A stretch of DNA of 64,000 nt from Incurvaria masculella (GCA_946894095.1 OX335644.1:24471595-24535594), one strand, 5' to 3'; counted from the stretch's first letter, positions 52,480 to 64,000 are shown. The notes: generated by a model not told the origin, from the letters alone. Translations and numbers: made by a program.

Positions 52480-52750
52480 GTTGTCTGTAAGCTTACACTA
52501 ATACAACCAATCGGCGACACATACGCCATTCGCACGAATGCCATTTCAGCGTTCCGTGCGCCGCCACGGAGCGCATTACAGGCGTAATGACCAGTGAAAC
52601 CGTCCGCGCCACAGGTGTGTAGCGAGAACGAGACGGCCCGGAGATGCGCCGCTGTGCCGTTACGTCACCGCGCCCTGCCCCGCTCGGCCGCCGCCCTGAC
52701 TCCGTTATAGTTCGCGCGGCCACCGCCGGGCGACGCCACTGTCACGCAGC
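52480..52750 (-). promoter_or_regulatory. CpG-rich candidate promoter / 5' exon, possibly of KChIP
   Basis: A 270-bp block of high CpG content. On the minus strand it has a TGACGTAA CRE-like site, and downstream an ATG opening MAFVRMAYVSPIGCIS followed by the donor sequence GTAAGC near 52496. It lies upstream of the KChIP exons on their strand, so it could be an alternative first exon. This is not supported by homology. Confidence 0.3.
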
Positions 52751-53394
52751 TCGCTAAGTTCCACAAAACGAAACTACACCCACAAAACGAAAAATAAGAA
52801 TGTCTTTATGCAGGGTGAATCTCTGAAGTGTGCCTTCATTCCCGAATCGGAAACAATATGGAAAAGCCAAAACACTCAAAGGAGTCATGAGGCCGATTTT
52901 GATAAAAACGAAACCTGCATTATTACTTTTGAAAAAAAAAACATTCTAGCTAGGAAATTCATTTCATTTCTTTAAACTTACTAAGTTACGTCACGAAGGT
53001 CCGCGGATTCGATCAACCCAGTAAAGAAGAACCCGCAAAGAAACTTCACGGGTTTACATAACATATTTTTCCATCCACAATTATAACATACACACTTAGA
53101 TCTAAATGCTACTGCCAAACAATTCCTTGGTAGAACAGATTAAGGCAAAGAACAAAGAACAATAGCAACAGCAACCCTCAGTTTAAATTACTTCCAACTA
53201 ACAAAGTTACTAATGCAATAATATAAATTGATGTAATTTATAGCATTATAAGTATTGAGCATGTAATCGAGTACGTTGATTTTGAGAAAACTAAATTACC
53301 TGTATTATTGCACTACATAGTGTCGCTTATAAGGACAAATTATGTGAAGTAACGTTAAACGGAAAACTAATGAAAAGGGCTCAGTTTTAAACAG
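52751..53394. other. Unassigned, with composite-repeat fragment
   Basis: About 52866-52990 ('cactcaaaggagtcatgagg', 'cgattttgataaaaacgaaa') matches part of the composite element at 39.06 kb. The rest is unassigned. Confidence 0.45.
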
Positions 53395-53397
53395 TTT

Positions 53398-53698
53398 AAG
53401 GCTGAGATAAATAGTCGTAACAAAAACTAAGGCTAACGAAAAGTAGTATGACGTCACTTTGCATCACTTTGAAATTTCGTCCATACAAAATGTGTCAAAG
53501 TGACGTCACAAAGTACTACTTTTCGTTAGTCTTAGGCTGAGATAAATAGTCGTAACAGAAACTAAGACTAACGGAAAGTACTACTTTGTGACGTCACTTT
53601 GCATTACTTTGAGATTTCGTCCATACAAAATGTGTCAAAGTGACGTCACAAAGAACTACTTTTCGTTAGTCTTAGTTTTGGTTACGACTATTTATCTC
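53398..53698. mobile_element. M7: two tandem foldback copies bearing CRE palindromes
   Basis: Two units of about 145-150 bp, each 'gagataaatagtcgtaac', 'actaa(g)gctaacg', TGACGTCA, a spacer 'ttcgtccatacaaaatgtg', TGACGTCA, and the inverse end. The second unit begins near 53532. A related block lies at 40450-40560. A C-run of about 16 follows at 53697. Confidence 0.85.
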
Positions 53699-53714
53699 CC
53701 CCCCCCCCCCCCCG

Positions 53715-54299
53715 CAAAAACTTTTAACTAACGTGGTTTTAACTTTACTCGGGTTCGACATAAAAATACCATATTATTTTAATTACCTTTACTATGAAAT
53801 GCTAAATTTAGGAGGTCCCGTGAACTATGGTAAAAATTGCACAAAACAATAAACAAGTATTTAATAACCAGTGAAGTATCATTTCGGGTTCTCATTCACC
53901 TAGTTAATCGAATCTGCGGATTTATCAGATCGTGACGCGTTTAAACCAGACGTTTAAACCAGCAATAAGGGTCATACGTAACTGCACATATATGGCTAAT
54001 CAGTACCACACCCACGGTGGGTATAGTAACCCAACATACCGTATTCCCGTTGGAATTGGGTGCCATGCAATTCGAAAAACCTTTTTTCTTCTCAAAAATC
54101 TTTTTTTCTGTCGTATTTACATAGGTTACATGTATGCCAAGAAATACATATGTTTTTTTTATTATTCAATGGCATCAGTGCCTAAACTTCCTGAGTTTTG
54201 ATTTATCTTTCAATGGTTCGCCATTCACGACAAAAAACATATTTCAAGGATGTATGTATGTATCGCGCGGAATATTGGTGATGTATCGTATTTGGTATC
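53715..54299. other. Unassigned, with S1 fragment at 53985-54075
   Basis: 'atatggctaatcagtaccac', 'ccaacataccgtattcccgt' and 'gaattgggtgccatgc' show a diverged S1 3' end. The frames at 53932-54409 read through it. Confidence 0.45.
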
Positions 54300-54625
54300 A
54301 GTGGTACCCGAAGTCTCAGTTGTCACCTAAATTGGCGTTTACGGAAAACCGATCGACTGGCGTTTTCAAATGTATGGAGAAATTGAAGAGCGCGCGCAGT
54401 GGGCGTTAATCGAACTAACATTTGCGAGTCCGAGTTTGATTTGACAGCTTACTCAACGCAGCCGTAAATACGTCGACGTTGCCGTTTACTCCGCGTTTTC
54501 ATACAAATCGGAAGTCCGAGTTTGACTTTGACAGCTTTAAGAAGTAAAACCACAGAATATCTACGTTTTTACGGAAAACGCCAGTCGATCGATTTGCCAT
54601 AAACGCCAATTTAGGTGTGAACTCA
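54300..54625. mobile_element. M9 foldback element
   Basis: 'cgaagtctcagttgtcacct' to 'cgccaatttaggtgtgaact', closely matching the 37555-37905 copy. Confidence 0.82.
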
Positions 54626-55030
54626 GACTGACCGCTCAGACGCTAGCGCCGGTCCTAGGTTGACCTAAGGGTCCAGCCTTGCAGTGTATTCGTAAAGTAG
54701 TTCTTTTCCAGGGATTTCTTTTTAATTAATTTGGCCTTGCTTCGCGGTCCATTATACATACATACATGTCACATTCCTTGGAATAAGCGACGTACATGCT
54801 TAGCACGAAAAAGTAAATTAACTTAAAAAATATAATTTTGAGAGCTTCCTACCCTCGCTAAACCATAAGAAACCATATTTGTTAGTACCTTGTTTAATTT
54901 TGTAATGTTACAAAAAACAATAATAACAACATACAAAGCAGAACCCCTTAAAAAGGGGGTAGGTTGTCATTATATCACATTGTCAACATTCTCTACGATT
55001 ACGGATGCCTGCAATAAGAGATTTCGCTAA
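54626..55030. other. Unassigned stretch
   Basis: AT-rich; nothing recognised. Confidence 0.45.
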
Positions 55031-55579
55031 GGTGGCCTTTCCCGGCGGGACCGGAACTCATTCGCGGGCACTTTAGAAAACCGGGCTATTGTGCTCTGGG
55101 ACCTTCTCTGTTTCAAAGAAAAAGACCGGCTCCGTGACGAAGAGGATACAACAGAGGATACACAAAGCAGACAATGCGCATAGTGTTTGATTTGGTAAGA
55201 TTTACGAAAATTTTAACTACTAAACGACTTATAGCTAAAAGTAAATCACGACCACTGTAGTCAAAAATCAAACAAAAACCAAATATATTATACATTTTCA
55301 TTAAACAACCCAGGTCTGATGACTAATCTTTTTAGGATGTTTTTATTGTATCGTTGAGTAATCCACCTCCAAAGTCATTGTATAAAACGCGAAAAATTAG
55401 AACTTTCAGTCCTTATAACTTAGAAACCAAACACTATCTTACAATGCATTGGCATGGTCATCAGACATCTAGATGGATCAAATAAAGCTGTTTTAAATAT
55501 AATTTTGGATCTCTGACAAGAAATATGCGTATGATCTTCTTTCCACGTTTGTATGGGGAGTTGAGCGGGAAGACCCACC
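55031..55579 (-). mobile_element. M1 TTAA element, copy 10 (diverged)
   Basis: Left flank 'ctaa', right TTAA 55580-55583. Several small changes relative to the 542-bp consensus. Confidence 0.88.
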
Positions 55580-55599
55580 TTAACGCCTAATTGCGGGAA

Positions 55600-55690
55600 T
55601 AAGCCTACAATATAGTAAGCCAACTTGGCGAAGTCTGGGGGAGGCCTACGTCCAGCAGTGGACAACAAAAGGCTGAAGAAGAAGAAAAAG
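55600..55690 (+). mobile_element. Non-LTR 3' end fragment
   Basis: 'ggaggcctacgtccagcagt' followed by 'aaaggctgaagaagaagaa', the conserved 3' end and microsatellite tail of a common lepidopteran LINE. Confidence 0.75.
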
Positions 55691-56024
55691 ATAGTAAGCC
55701 AAAGATACACTTACAGATACAAGATATACTTCCGGACGAACGAAAAGGGTGGTAAAATACAAACGTCGATTTAATTTTGTTAGGATTTTGTTTAAACAGT
55801 AACTAGTGTACATTCCGAACTATGTTTGAATCTATAGTCAGCCCTATAATTTGTTTCCAAAAGTCAAAGTATTTGAATTGTTCATCTTTTCTTCAATCGG
55901 ATGTGTATCCTTAACTCTTTGGTCGACTTTACAAACAACTTCTGTTCGATCTTAATAAAATCGCATTGCATGTTATTACACTATATATTCTGTGGTGGGA
56001 TACTCTGTGTCACACATAATGAAA

Positions 56025-56193
56025 GGGCCGAGTGCACGAAACGATAAAATATCAAAATCAACGTCAACGTATGATTAAACACGTCACTTTGTATGGACAG
56101 TATGGAAGGAACTTCATGCGGTTTACTAAAAGTGACGTGTTTGAACATTGACTTGATTAACTCAGCCGTCTCTTCATGCAATCGGGGCTAAGT
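56025..56193. mobile_element. M5 MITE
   Basis: 'gggccgagtgcacgaaacga' to 'cttcatgcaatcggggct'; third copy in the window. Confidence 0.78.
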
Positions 56194-57635
56194 CTTTGTT
56201 TGTGTTAACTGGATCACGAGTTGCACGACTCAACATGGCATGCAACCTTGGTAGTCTACTAATCGAGTTATTTTCCAGTATGTTTGTTGCCTTTCTCGAA
56301 AACGGCTTTACGGTTTTGTACTCTGGTATTTAGCTTTTTATCTTCTCCTTTAGAATGAAAAACTACTTTTTACCACGATTGTACATTCGTGTCGGCTTTA
56401 TAGATCGCCAGCTTAACGATGTGCTTGCGTGCGCTAATTGGGTGGGTCCAACCGGGGCGGGTACTTTGAGGGCTAGTTACACTAGATAAATGTTGTAACC
56501 GAACGCGAGTTATATTACATCTGGCAAACGCTGCACCGCACGCACGTGACTTCACTTTCAAATAGCAAGAATCCGAATGTGCGATATTCATAATATCAAG
56601 CTAATTCCGTATTCTGTGATGGCATAATCTATGTCTCAATAAATTTTGGTTCTGTGACAGTTCAGAAAGTTGTAGGGTACTTCAAATTCAGTTTATCTTG
56701 GTAGGGTTAAATAAATGCAAGTATTATTGCAGTCATACATCTTAAGGCGCATTTGGAAAAGGAAAAGTAAACTATGGGAAGTCGGTGTTCTCATCTAAAT
56801 TGGTGTTTAAGGTGCGCGAATCAATGTAACACAAATTAGTAATAACAGCGACAGGTTGACACTCAATACTCAGGCTTGGGTAGGAACCTTATTTAAACTG
56901 TATAAAATAATTGTTACATGTAATTGAATATAAGTGTTATTTTTTCAAAGTTTTATTCGTACTGTTTAATGTCGTCTATTGGTCGTTTGTGTAGGTGAGT
57001 TTTTTCAAAAATGCATGAAAAAATACTCGTTTTATCCACGTCATTGGAAGCATTTATTCGTACGACAACTATTAATGCTTTTCGTGTTCGTTCTATAAGT
57101 GTAGAAAACACATGTTTAATTGTTATTTTTGGATCGGTATTTACTACCATGACTTTTCCCATCAATCATGAGCTACCATCGGCTGTGTAGGCACAAAGCC
57201 CTACTTTTTCTTCTTGTTGTAATCAAACTACAATATGGACGCTACGTCACAAACTAATTGATTGATCCACGCATTAGCTTAGTGAAAAATAATCCGAATA
57301 TACTTAACTCTACAATAAACTTCACTGGCCTTTATATTTTTTCTGTGCGTATTATGTTATATTATAATACATTTATGAATACAAATGCTACTGTTTGCCC
57401 TCAAGGGAATAACAGAAGTCGGGGAAAATTTACATAATATTTTTTTTTGTAATACCATTTGTGTTTCGATTGATAGTGACTGCAATATGTGTCATCAATA
57501 TATTCATAGGTGTCAAAGTTACTTTACGTCAGAAATTGTGAAATGAAAGCGAAATGTATTCACAAAACTAACCTACGGGGACGACATTCACCATAACTCG
57601 TATAGGCGGAATGTAATTACGCTAGGTACTTTCTA
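56194..57635. other. Unassigned stretch (1.4 kb)
   Basis: AT-rich; small open frames without coding features. No repeats recognised. Confidence 0.4.
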
Positions 57636-57965
57636 AAAAAAACCATCCAAGTGCGAGTCGGACTCGCACACGAAGGGTTCCGTACCATCGTACAAGATTT
57701 AACACAAAAAAATACGTTGTTTGTATGGGGGCCCTATTTAATTTTCTATATTTTTTTATTTTACCTATTTGTTGTTATAGCGGCTAAATAAATACACACT
57801 CTGTGCAAGTTTCAGCTGCCTAGCTATTACGGTTCATGAGATACAGCCCTGTGACAGACGGACGGACGGACGGACGGACGGACGGACGGACGGACGGACG
57901 GACGGACAGCGGAGGCTTAGTAATAGGGTTCCGTTTCACCCTTTGGGTACGGAACCCTAAAAGGC
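57636..57965 (+). mobile_element. R1 repeat, full length, with (GACG)n
   Basis: 'accatccaagtgcgagtcgg' to 'gggtacggaaccctaaaagg'; GACG array at about 57857-57908. Confidence 0.9.
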
Positions 57966-58002
57966 TTAGTTTTATTTTGTATAGTTTGGATGATAAAAAC
58001 AG

Positions 58003-58305
58003 GTCGTAGTCTAGGAGCTAGAGGACTCGCCTTACACGTTTAAATCATCGCCCCGGTCATGCATCACTTTCTTTCTCTTTCTGAATTAGATATCCCCTTT
58101 CCATATTAGGTGGTTGAGCACGCATTGGTTCAAGCTGAAATGCAAAACTGTCCGTGTTTTCCATCCAGTTCAGTGTAGCAGTGCTCATAAAGGGAAGTTC
58201 CTGGCATTGCACCTAATTCCTTCGCGAATGTGGTGTATTCGGCCAATGTTATGACGGTAGTTGTATGGTATTAGCCATCCATGTCAGGTCGTATAAAAAA
58301 ACATG
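58003..58305 (+). mobile_element. SINE S1 copy
   Basis: 'gtcgtagtctaggagctaga', 'gcatcactttctttctcttt', 'tgtccgtgttttccatccag', end 'tccatgtcaggtcgtat' plus an A-run. Confidence 0.75.
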
Positions 58306-58965
58306 TAAAACTATAGACAAAAACGAGCGACAGGGTGCAGCCCTGACTGTTACCATCGCATTAAATGTAAGGTGGCCGAAGTGGCAACGAAATGCCCAAG
58401 CTTTACATCCGTTTAATGTAGTTCTCATTGAAGGAAGCCTGGTATGGCATCAAATTATTTCATTATTTTATTTCATGACAGTTGGTGTAGTAATCGCCAT
58501 AAATGTAACCATAGTTCCATTACAAAATAAATAATTTACGCCTTCGGTGGTCAAAAGTATTTACTAGACTAAACCTTGAAGAAGCAAGCGATCATAGCAA
58601 TGGCCACTTTACTAATAGTATGCTTATGTCGACCATCAGAAGTTTAACAAACTGGATTAAATGATATGACGTAACTATTTCTACGTCCGCTCTAAGTCTA
58701 CATCAGTGCAAGGCGCGTGTAATCTGTGCACGGGCTACAGCGCAAGGGAAGCCCCACACCCGCGCGTCGGCAGACGATATGGCCACACATATGTAATCTG
58801 TCATATGGCACAATGCGACTGTTCTAGGGGCAAAGCGATCAATATCTATTGGCACCGTTCAGTATTACGTATCAAACGGGAAGCAAGGACACATAGACTA
58901 GAGAACGAACTAGTATTAGAAGTTAACAACCTCACTTATAATCAGAGTGGTTAGACTACCGGCTC
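58306..58965. other. Unassigned stretch with a second diverged S1 3' end
   Basis: 58340-58520 resembles the S1 3' half again ('gttaccatcgcattaaatg', 'catcaaattatttcatt'). The 82-codon frame at 58706-58954 shows no domain. Confidence 0.4.
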
Positions 58966-58969
58966 AGCT

Positions 58970-59300
58970 GCTTGTCCCAGTTGTCACCTATACCTTCGAA
59001 GTTCCGTAAAAACTTCAAACACCATACAACTTTTTCTAGATATTCTGTGGTTTTACTTCATCAAGCTATCAAAGTCAGACTCGGACTTCCGATTTGTATA
59101 AAAACGCGGAGTCGGCGTAAACGGCGACGTCGACGTATTTACGGCAACGTTGAGTAAGCTGTCAACTCAAACTCGGACTCGCAAAGGTTAGTTCGCTTAA
59201 CGCCCACTGCGCGCGCTCTTAACATTCTCCATACATTTGAAAATGCTAGTCGATCGATTTGCGGTAAACGCCAATTTAGGTGACAGCTGGGACTACGGGC
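58970..59300. mobile_element. M9 foldback element
   Basis: 'cgaagttccgtaaaaacttc', 'tcggacttccgatttgtata', 'cgccaatttaggtgacagct'. Confidence 0.8.
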
Positions 59301-59513
59301 TCTGTATGCAAACATTTTACATAGCTTAAACTATAATAAGCCAGGCAGCGATATAAATGGGAAGATTAGGCCTAGCACCTTAAAACGTGGCACCGAATTA
59401 CCAACAAGGCAAAATAGTGTTAGCTCTTTCACTCTCGCGGTAAATAGCATTATATCTGCCTGTGTCACTCCAAGGCCATCTATCGTCAATGGCCCGCACG
59501 CGTGCATCTTAGA

Positions 59514-60418
59514 CCAGCGGCCTTATTGCCGAACAGCGACTGTCGCTGCCAGCGTCGGTGTCGCTGCTAACTAGTCACAGAACAATTAGGAGGTAAGAAT
59601 TGTGAAGTGGGCGGAACTCGCGCGCCGGTATTTAGCGGGGACCCGCTCACTTAATACGCGCATGATTCACTCCTCTGCGGCTGTCCTGTGCATTAACTTA
59701 TCCGTGATACAATCTAAAATTGAAAAGGAGTAATGCCGTACTGTGCCATAATAACGTGCAAACACGACCGCCGGTGCACAACCTTCATAATGGAGGAGTT
59801 TCGTATCATCGGTAAGTTTCATTTACATGAATAGCGATAAAACTTACGACAAATGCATTACGAAATAATATGGCGTCGCGGCGTCGTATTGCTCGCCGGG
59901 GCATGTCTCGCTACGTTGTTTGTGATCACGTGCGTGTGAGGCACTCGGCCGTGTTCGAAAGTGACGTAACATTTGATTGCCATTGATTGATTGAATTCCA
60001 ACATAGAGTCATTACGTTAAGGTTCATATTTACTAAACAAATGTGAATTTTTTGTTTGGTTATCGATTAAGAAGGGATAGCCAATTGCGACTGTTATACA
60101 TTCGCGGAGCAAAAAGGTCTTAAGTAAAACGGTAACAGCGGTCCTGGAACAAATTTACAAACGTTTCACTTCCTGCCTCCTCAATATTCCGTGTAACTAG
60201 TCATCGCATACAAAATTTTGTGGCTACCTTTACTGCGGATAAAAGATAGGCAACCGCATTTATTTTTTATCCGTAGCCGCCATCGACATAGTCTATGTCG
60301 TCGGTATCGATAATCCATGGTTAGTCGATGGTAGCCGCAAAATGTTGTATGCGATGACTCGTTAGCAGCGATACCGACGCTGGCAGCGACAGTCGCTGTT
60401 CGGCAATAAGGCCGCTGG
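59514..60418. mobile_element. M4 MITE interrupted by a 616-bp insertion
   Basis: Ends 'ccagcggccttattgccgaa' and 'cggcaataaggccgctgg' are perfectly inverted and extend about 60 bp. The element is split at 'taactagtca' by sequence 59578-60193. Confidence 0.88.
59578..60193. mobile_element. 616-bp insertion with 10-bp target duplication, carrying an exon-like segment
   Basis: Flanked by the direct repeat taactagtca (59568-59577 and 60194-60203). Its ends 'cagaacaattaggaggtaag' and the inverse of 'gcctcctcaatattccgtg' are partly similar. Inside, an ATG near 59732 opens MPYCAIITCKHDRRCTTFIM then EEFRIIG, ending at GTAAGT; this looks like a first coding exon with its upstream region. Family unknown. 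Confidence 0.65.
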
Positions 60419-60464
60419 ATCGCATGGTCGGAATAAAGCCGGACCCATCCACTTACATAGGCGA

Positions 60465-60620
60465 TTCATAGAACTCTGTGAAAATTTCAGCTGTCTACCT
60501 ATTACGGTTTACGAGATAAAGCCCTGTGACGGACGGACGGACGGACGGACGGACGGACGGACAGCGGAGGCTTAGTAATAGGGTTCGGTTTTCACCCTTT
60601 GGGTACGGAACCCTAAAAAC
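60465..60620 (+). mobile_element. R1 repeat, 3' half
   Basis: 'ctgtgaaaatttcagctgtc', GACG array 60530-60562, 'tttgggtacggaaccctaaa'. Confidence 0.85.
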
Positions 60621-60699
60621 ATCATAACAAAAGGCATTCGACTATTTGATTCGTTTGGGTTGACTAATCTTCGTAACCTCACCTCAGCTATTGATATTT

Positions 60700-61065
60700 G
60701 TTATATTGTTATTTTACCTATTTGTTGTTATAGCGGCAAAATAAATACACACTCTGTGAAAAAATCAGCTGCCTACCTATTACGGTGCATGAGATACAGC
60801 CCTGTGACAGACGGACGGACGGACGGACGGACGGACGGACGGACGGATGGACGGACAGACGGACGAACGGACGGACGGACGGACAGCGGAGGCTTAGTAA
60901 TAGGGTTCCGTTTTCACCCTTTGGGTCAGTCAGTCAGTCAGTCAGCGTGTTTGCGTCCACTGCTGGACATACGCCTCTCCAATCCTTCTCCAGTCCTCCC
61001 GGCCCTCAGCGGTACGGAACTGGCGGGTGGTCTTCCCACACACCCTTTGGGTACGGAACCCTAAT
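60700..61065 (+). mobile_element. R1 repeat split by a LINE tail
   Basis: R1 3' half with a GACG array at 60807-60890. The end is interrupted at 60927-61040 and resumes 'caccctttgggtacggaacc'. Confidence 0.87.
60927..61040 (-). mobile_element. Non-LTR 3' fragment with 12-bp target duplication
   Basis: Direct repeat caccctttgggt flanks it (60915-60926, 61041-61052). On the minus strand it reads 'aggcgtatgtccagcagtgg' and ends in an (ACTG)n tail, the same LINE type as at 55.6 kb. Confidence 0.85.
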
Positions 61066-61370
61066 TACGTATCATTACTTTTTCTGTGTTTTTTCAAAAT
61101 GCCTTGTTTACTTTCCATCCAAGTGAGTTCGGAAGGGGTCCGCAATCATTTTTAAATTCTGCAAGGGGTCCATGACTGCCTAGAGAGCCTAAGAACACTG
61201 AACTAAAGGATTTCATAATGATGATTTCCTTCATCGTAAGTGTTTGTTGTGCATTAATAGCTCTGCATAATACTACTAAACGGCTAGTTTATATTTCGGA
61301 GATATAGTTACTATATAAAAAAAAACAGTGTCGTCATTTAATTGGCACAATTTGGCGTATTTGGTCTTAA

Positions 61371-61912
61371 GGTGGCCCAACCCGCTCATCTCCCCATACA
61401 ATAGGGGAAAGAAGATCACGCCCATATTTCTTGTCAGAGATCCAAAATTTTGCTCAAAATAGCTTTATTTGATCGAACTAGATGTCTGATGACCATTGGC
61501 ATTGTAAAATTGTGTTTGGTTTCTTAATTATAAGGTCCGAAAGTTTGAATTTTTTGCGCGTTTTATACAATAACTTTGGAGGTGGATTACGTAATGATAA
61601 AGTAAGAACATCTTAAAAAGATTAGTCATCAGACATAGCTTATTTAATCAAGATTTATAATCTATTTGGTTTTTGTTAGATTTTTGACTACAGCGGTCGT
61701 GGTTTACTTTTAGCTATAAGTCGTTTTGAAATCAGAATTTTCGTAAATCTTACCAAATCATACACTATGCACATTTTCTTTTTTGTGGACATGTTGCATC
61801 TTCCTCATCACGGAGCCTGTCTTTTTCTTTGAAACAGAGAAGGTCCCAGAGCGCAAAAGCACGGTTTTGTGCCGTGCCCGCGAATGAGTTAGTGCCGCCG
61901 GGTTGGGCCACC
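61371..61912 (+). mobile_element. M1 TTAA element, copy 11 (542 bp)
   Basis: Flanked by TTAA 61367-61370 and 61913-61916; near-consensus copy. Confidence 0.93.
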
Positions 61913-61916
61913 TTAA

Positions 61917-63329
61917 GTGATGTATCTAAGTAATAAGTACCTAATCATAGAGATAAAAATGGTTCTTTTTGGGTTATAATATAATAACATAATAGGTTGT
62001 GGTGATGCAGACTTAAAAGATTTACATTATGCCCACTTCCCATGGAACGAACGCGAGAAGTTCTCACACGAGTAGCTGTCATACTCAATATACGAAAACA
62101 TTACCTAAACATTTTTGTACTTGTTTAGAGAATGACAGATATTCATGTCAGAACTTCTCAAGTTCATTCCATGAGTAGTTACAAGGGCTAAATTGCACCA
62201 ATAAGAAATAGCAATTTTGCCACACGCGCGAGAGGCGAATCCTTACGACAAATGTAGCAGGCGTTCCGAAATAGCACACCGAAGATAGATGCGATGCGAG
62301 CGGCGGGAGTTGATGCTAATTTATTACACAACTATTTTTGTCATCCGGAATCGCTGCTCGAAATACATTCGCGGGTATGGGAGGGAAGAGGGCAATGGCG
62401 TCGGTCGGACAGAGACGGATAGAGTTTTCGCGGCGCTTACCCCGGAAAGGTCACTAGGGTAGTCAGTCAGTGACCGAGCAGCGCAGGACAACGTTGGTCG
62501 ATATTTTGACACGACCATTCTCTACACTAGATCGACACTTGAATGAAACTTTTTAATGATCATACCTTTTTGCGCCAGAAAATGGGGAATCGTTTCCCTT
62601 GTATTGTTTCGTAGTGAGGTAAGGTTTAAGGGGTTGTGTGCTTCAAAGTATGTAGATGGCGCCACGGTTGTTCGTAGCTAAAGTCTGTCAAATAAATCGT
62701 GATTCCCCAAATAATATGAGAGAGTAAAAAATCATAGTATGGTAAAATTAAAAACACTGGGGAAATTAAACTACAATCTTGATACTTGAATAAAAAAAAA
62801 AACATTTTATTTATTTTTGTAAAAAAAATATACCAAGTTTTACATTGTTCAGGAGTCATGTCCGTCCAATTTTGTTGTTGTTTCGAATTGTTTTTGTAAT
62901 TGTATTTGCTTTCTATTACACAATAAATAATGTATTCATTCATTCATTCATTCATATTTATTGTATTAGGAGTTATAATCAAAATCTGGGGCGAGGTATA
63001 CTAAAGACCACACATTACGTAATTTTCTGCATCAGATTCACTCTCAATAAATATATGATGATAATATGATAATGGCCACAATATCATTGTTTTTTTAAAT
63101 CCTAACTCAATGCACGATAATAAAAAATTCAAAAATAATACTTAAATTAAATTGTTGAAGTATCTAGATTGTGTGTGTCTTTGCCAACTTATTTGTCGTT
63201 CTTGGTTCAGATTGACGTACAACTCTAGTTCCCCTTGTATACTAACTATTTAAAATTTTAATTCCCCTGCAATAAAAAATGTCTATGCTTTTTGTTCAAT
63301 ATGTAGGGTGCAATATACCTAAGTAAGGT
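61917..63329. other. Unassigned stretch with CpG-rich patch and (ATTC)n
   Basis: 62220-62500 is CpG-rich ('gatgcgatgcgagcggcggg'). An (ATTC)n microsatellite lies at about 62934-62955. No exon recognised. Confidence 0.4.
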
Positions 63330-63427
63330 CCTACCTAGCATGACATCTAGTTTACGTGTGGCATGTTGGGCTAACATCATGAACTAGGGTGTGGTAATGG
63401 CCATCCATGTCCAATACATAAAAAAAA
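63330..63427 (+). mobile_element. SINE S1 3'-end fragment
   Basis: 'gtggcatgttgggctaacat', 'gggtgtggtaatggccatcc', terminal A-run. Confidence 0.72.
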
Positions 63428-63940
63428 TACTATTACCGCAAGAGGTACCGCCTCACCTAACAGTCGCGCGATGGGTGTGAATTTTACGAACAAATAACCT
63501 TTCCTTTATAGCGCTCTCGTTTTACGAATGATGCTTTGCAAATACGTAATAATTTGGGGGGAAAACATGGATCTATTTCGCCACTTACCGTTCTTGTTTT
63601 ATCTCATTGTTTTTTTTTGACGTCGTACATTGCTAGGTCACAGATTATTATAATCATAAGAGTATATAATACCGTCATCTGTGCCTTGGCTTTATAATAC
63701 ATATTCCTAGGTTAATTTATCATTTTGTGGTTGAGGGTCGCTCAAAATACCGGACCTCAAAGGGCCACTCGCAAAAGGTGTCATTATAAAATTAAACGTA
63801 CAGTCGCTTGTTTGTAAACCTGAACACACAAATTAGTATTCTGTTCACAAAGCACATTCCAGCTCGGTTAATTGTAGGTAGCCTACCTTACAGCAGTAAA
63901 CTGGGCAAGTGCCCCGAGCAGTAATTCTTCCGTCTGAAAG
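63428..63940. other. Unassigned stretch
   Basis: Nothing recognised. Confidence 0.4.
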
Positions 63941-63944
63941 TAGC

Positions 63945-64000
63945 AATTGTATTTAGAGTGGGCGGACTAACTTTAATACGCTGGACTAAACCGGTTTTTG
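63945..64000. mobile_element. M10 foldback, cut by the window edge
   Basis: 'agtgggcggactaactttaa' and 'ctggactaaaccggttttt' are the inverse of the M10 end. Confidence 0.75.

Noticed and set aside
62626..62943. 105-codon minus-strand frame with hydrophobic patches
   Set aside because: AT-rich composition (Lys, Asn, Ile, Phe, Tyr) expected by chance; no motif or promoter.

Overview
This window is nuclear DNA from a moth or butterfly (Lepidoptera). The evidence is a set of spliced animal genes, AT-rich introns packed with short non-autonomous repeats, and several repeat types typical of lepidopteran genomes: a tRNA-derived SINE with A and B boxes, the 'accggccaagtgcgagtcgg' family carrying (GACG)n, the 'aaccgacttcaaaaaaagg' family, non-LTR tails containing 'aggcctacgtccagcagtgg', and one (TTAGG)n tract. 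No transposase, reverse transcriptase, tRNA or rRNA gene is intact. The species cannot be named from this sequence.

Three genes can be built exon by exon, all with GT-AG introns and matching phases. (1) The first six exons of IFT88 (an intraflagellar-transport TPR protein) run on the minus strand from 5995 to 570, and the gene continues past the left edge. (2) A complete four-exon ZAD/C2H2 zinc-finger gene of 772 codons runs on the plus strand from 6356 to 12293. It is divergent from IFT88 across a 360-bp intergenic region that holds a 14-bp RFX X-box. (3) The last four coding exons of a KChIP-type neuronal calcium sensor run on the minus strand from 45109 to 20954, with introns of about 14 and 9 kb. 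Its first exons were not found.

The most unusual pattern is that all three genes have a tandem duplication confined to one exon and its immediate flank, always on the downstream side of the working copy. IFT88 exon 4 has six decayed copies behind it (about 124-bp period, all with the same TGA at codon 13). The KChIP EF3 exon end has two essentially identical extra copies (137-bp period). The last zinc finger of the ZAD gene has two degenerate copies in its 3' UTR.

The rest is repeats. A 542-bp family with 14-bp inverted ends and TTAA target sites (called M1 here) is present eleven times. Several copies abut another element and share a single TTAA, and one is nested in another foldback so that the empty site can be read directly. 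Other families include a SINE (S1, about 415 bp full length), the R1 family with embedded (GACG)n arrays, and at least ten foldback/MITE families. CpG-rich patches (16.4, 27.0, 38.4, 51.0, 52.6, 62.3 kb) may be promoters or untranslated first exons, but no coding exon could be tied to them.
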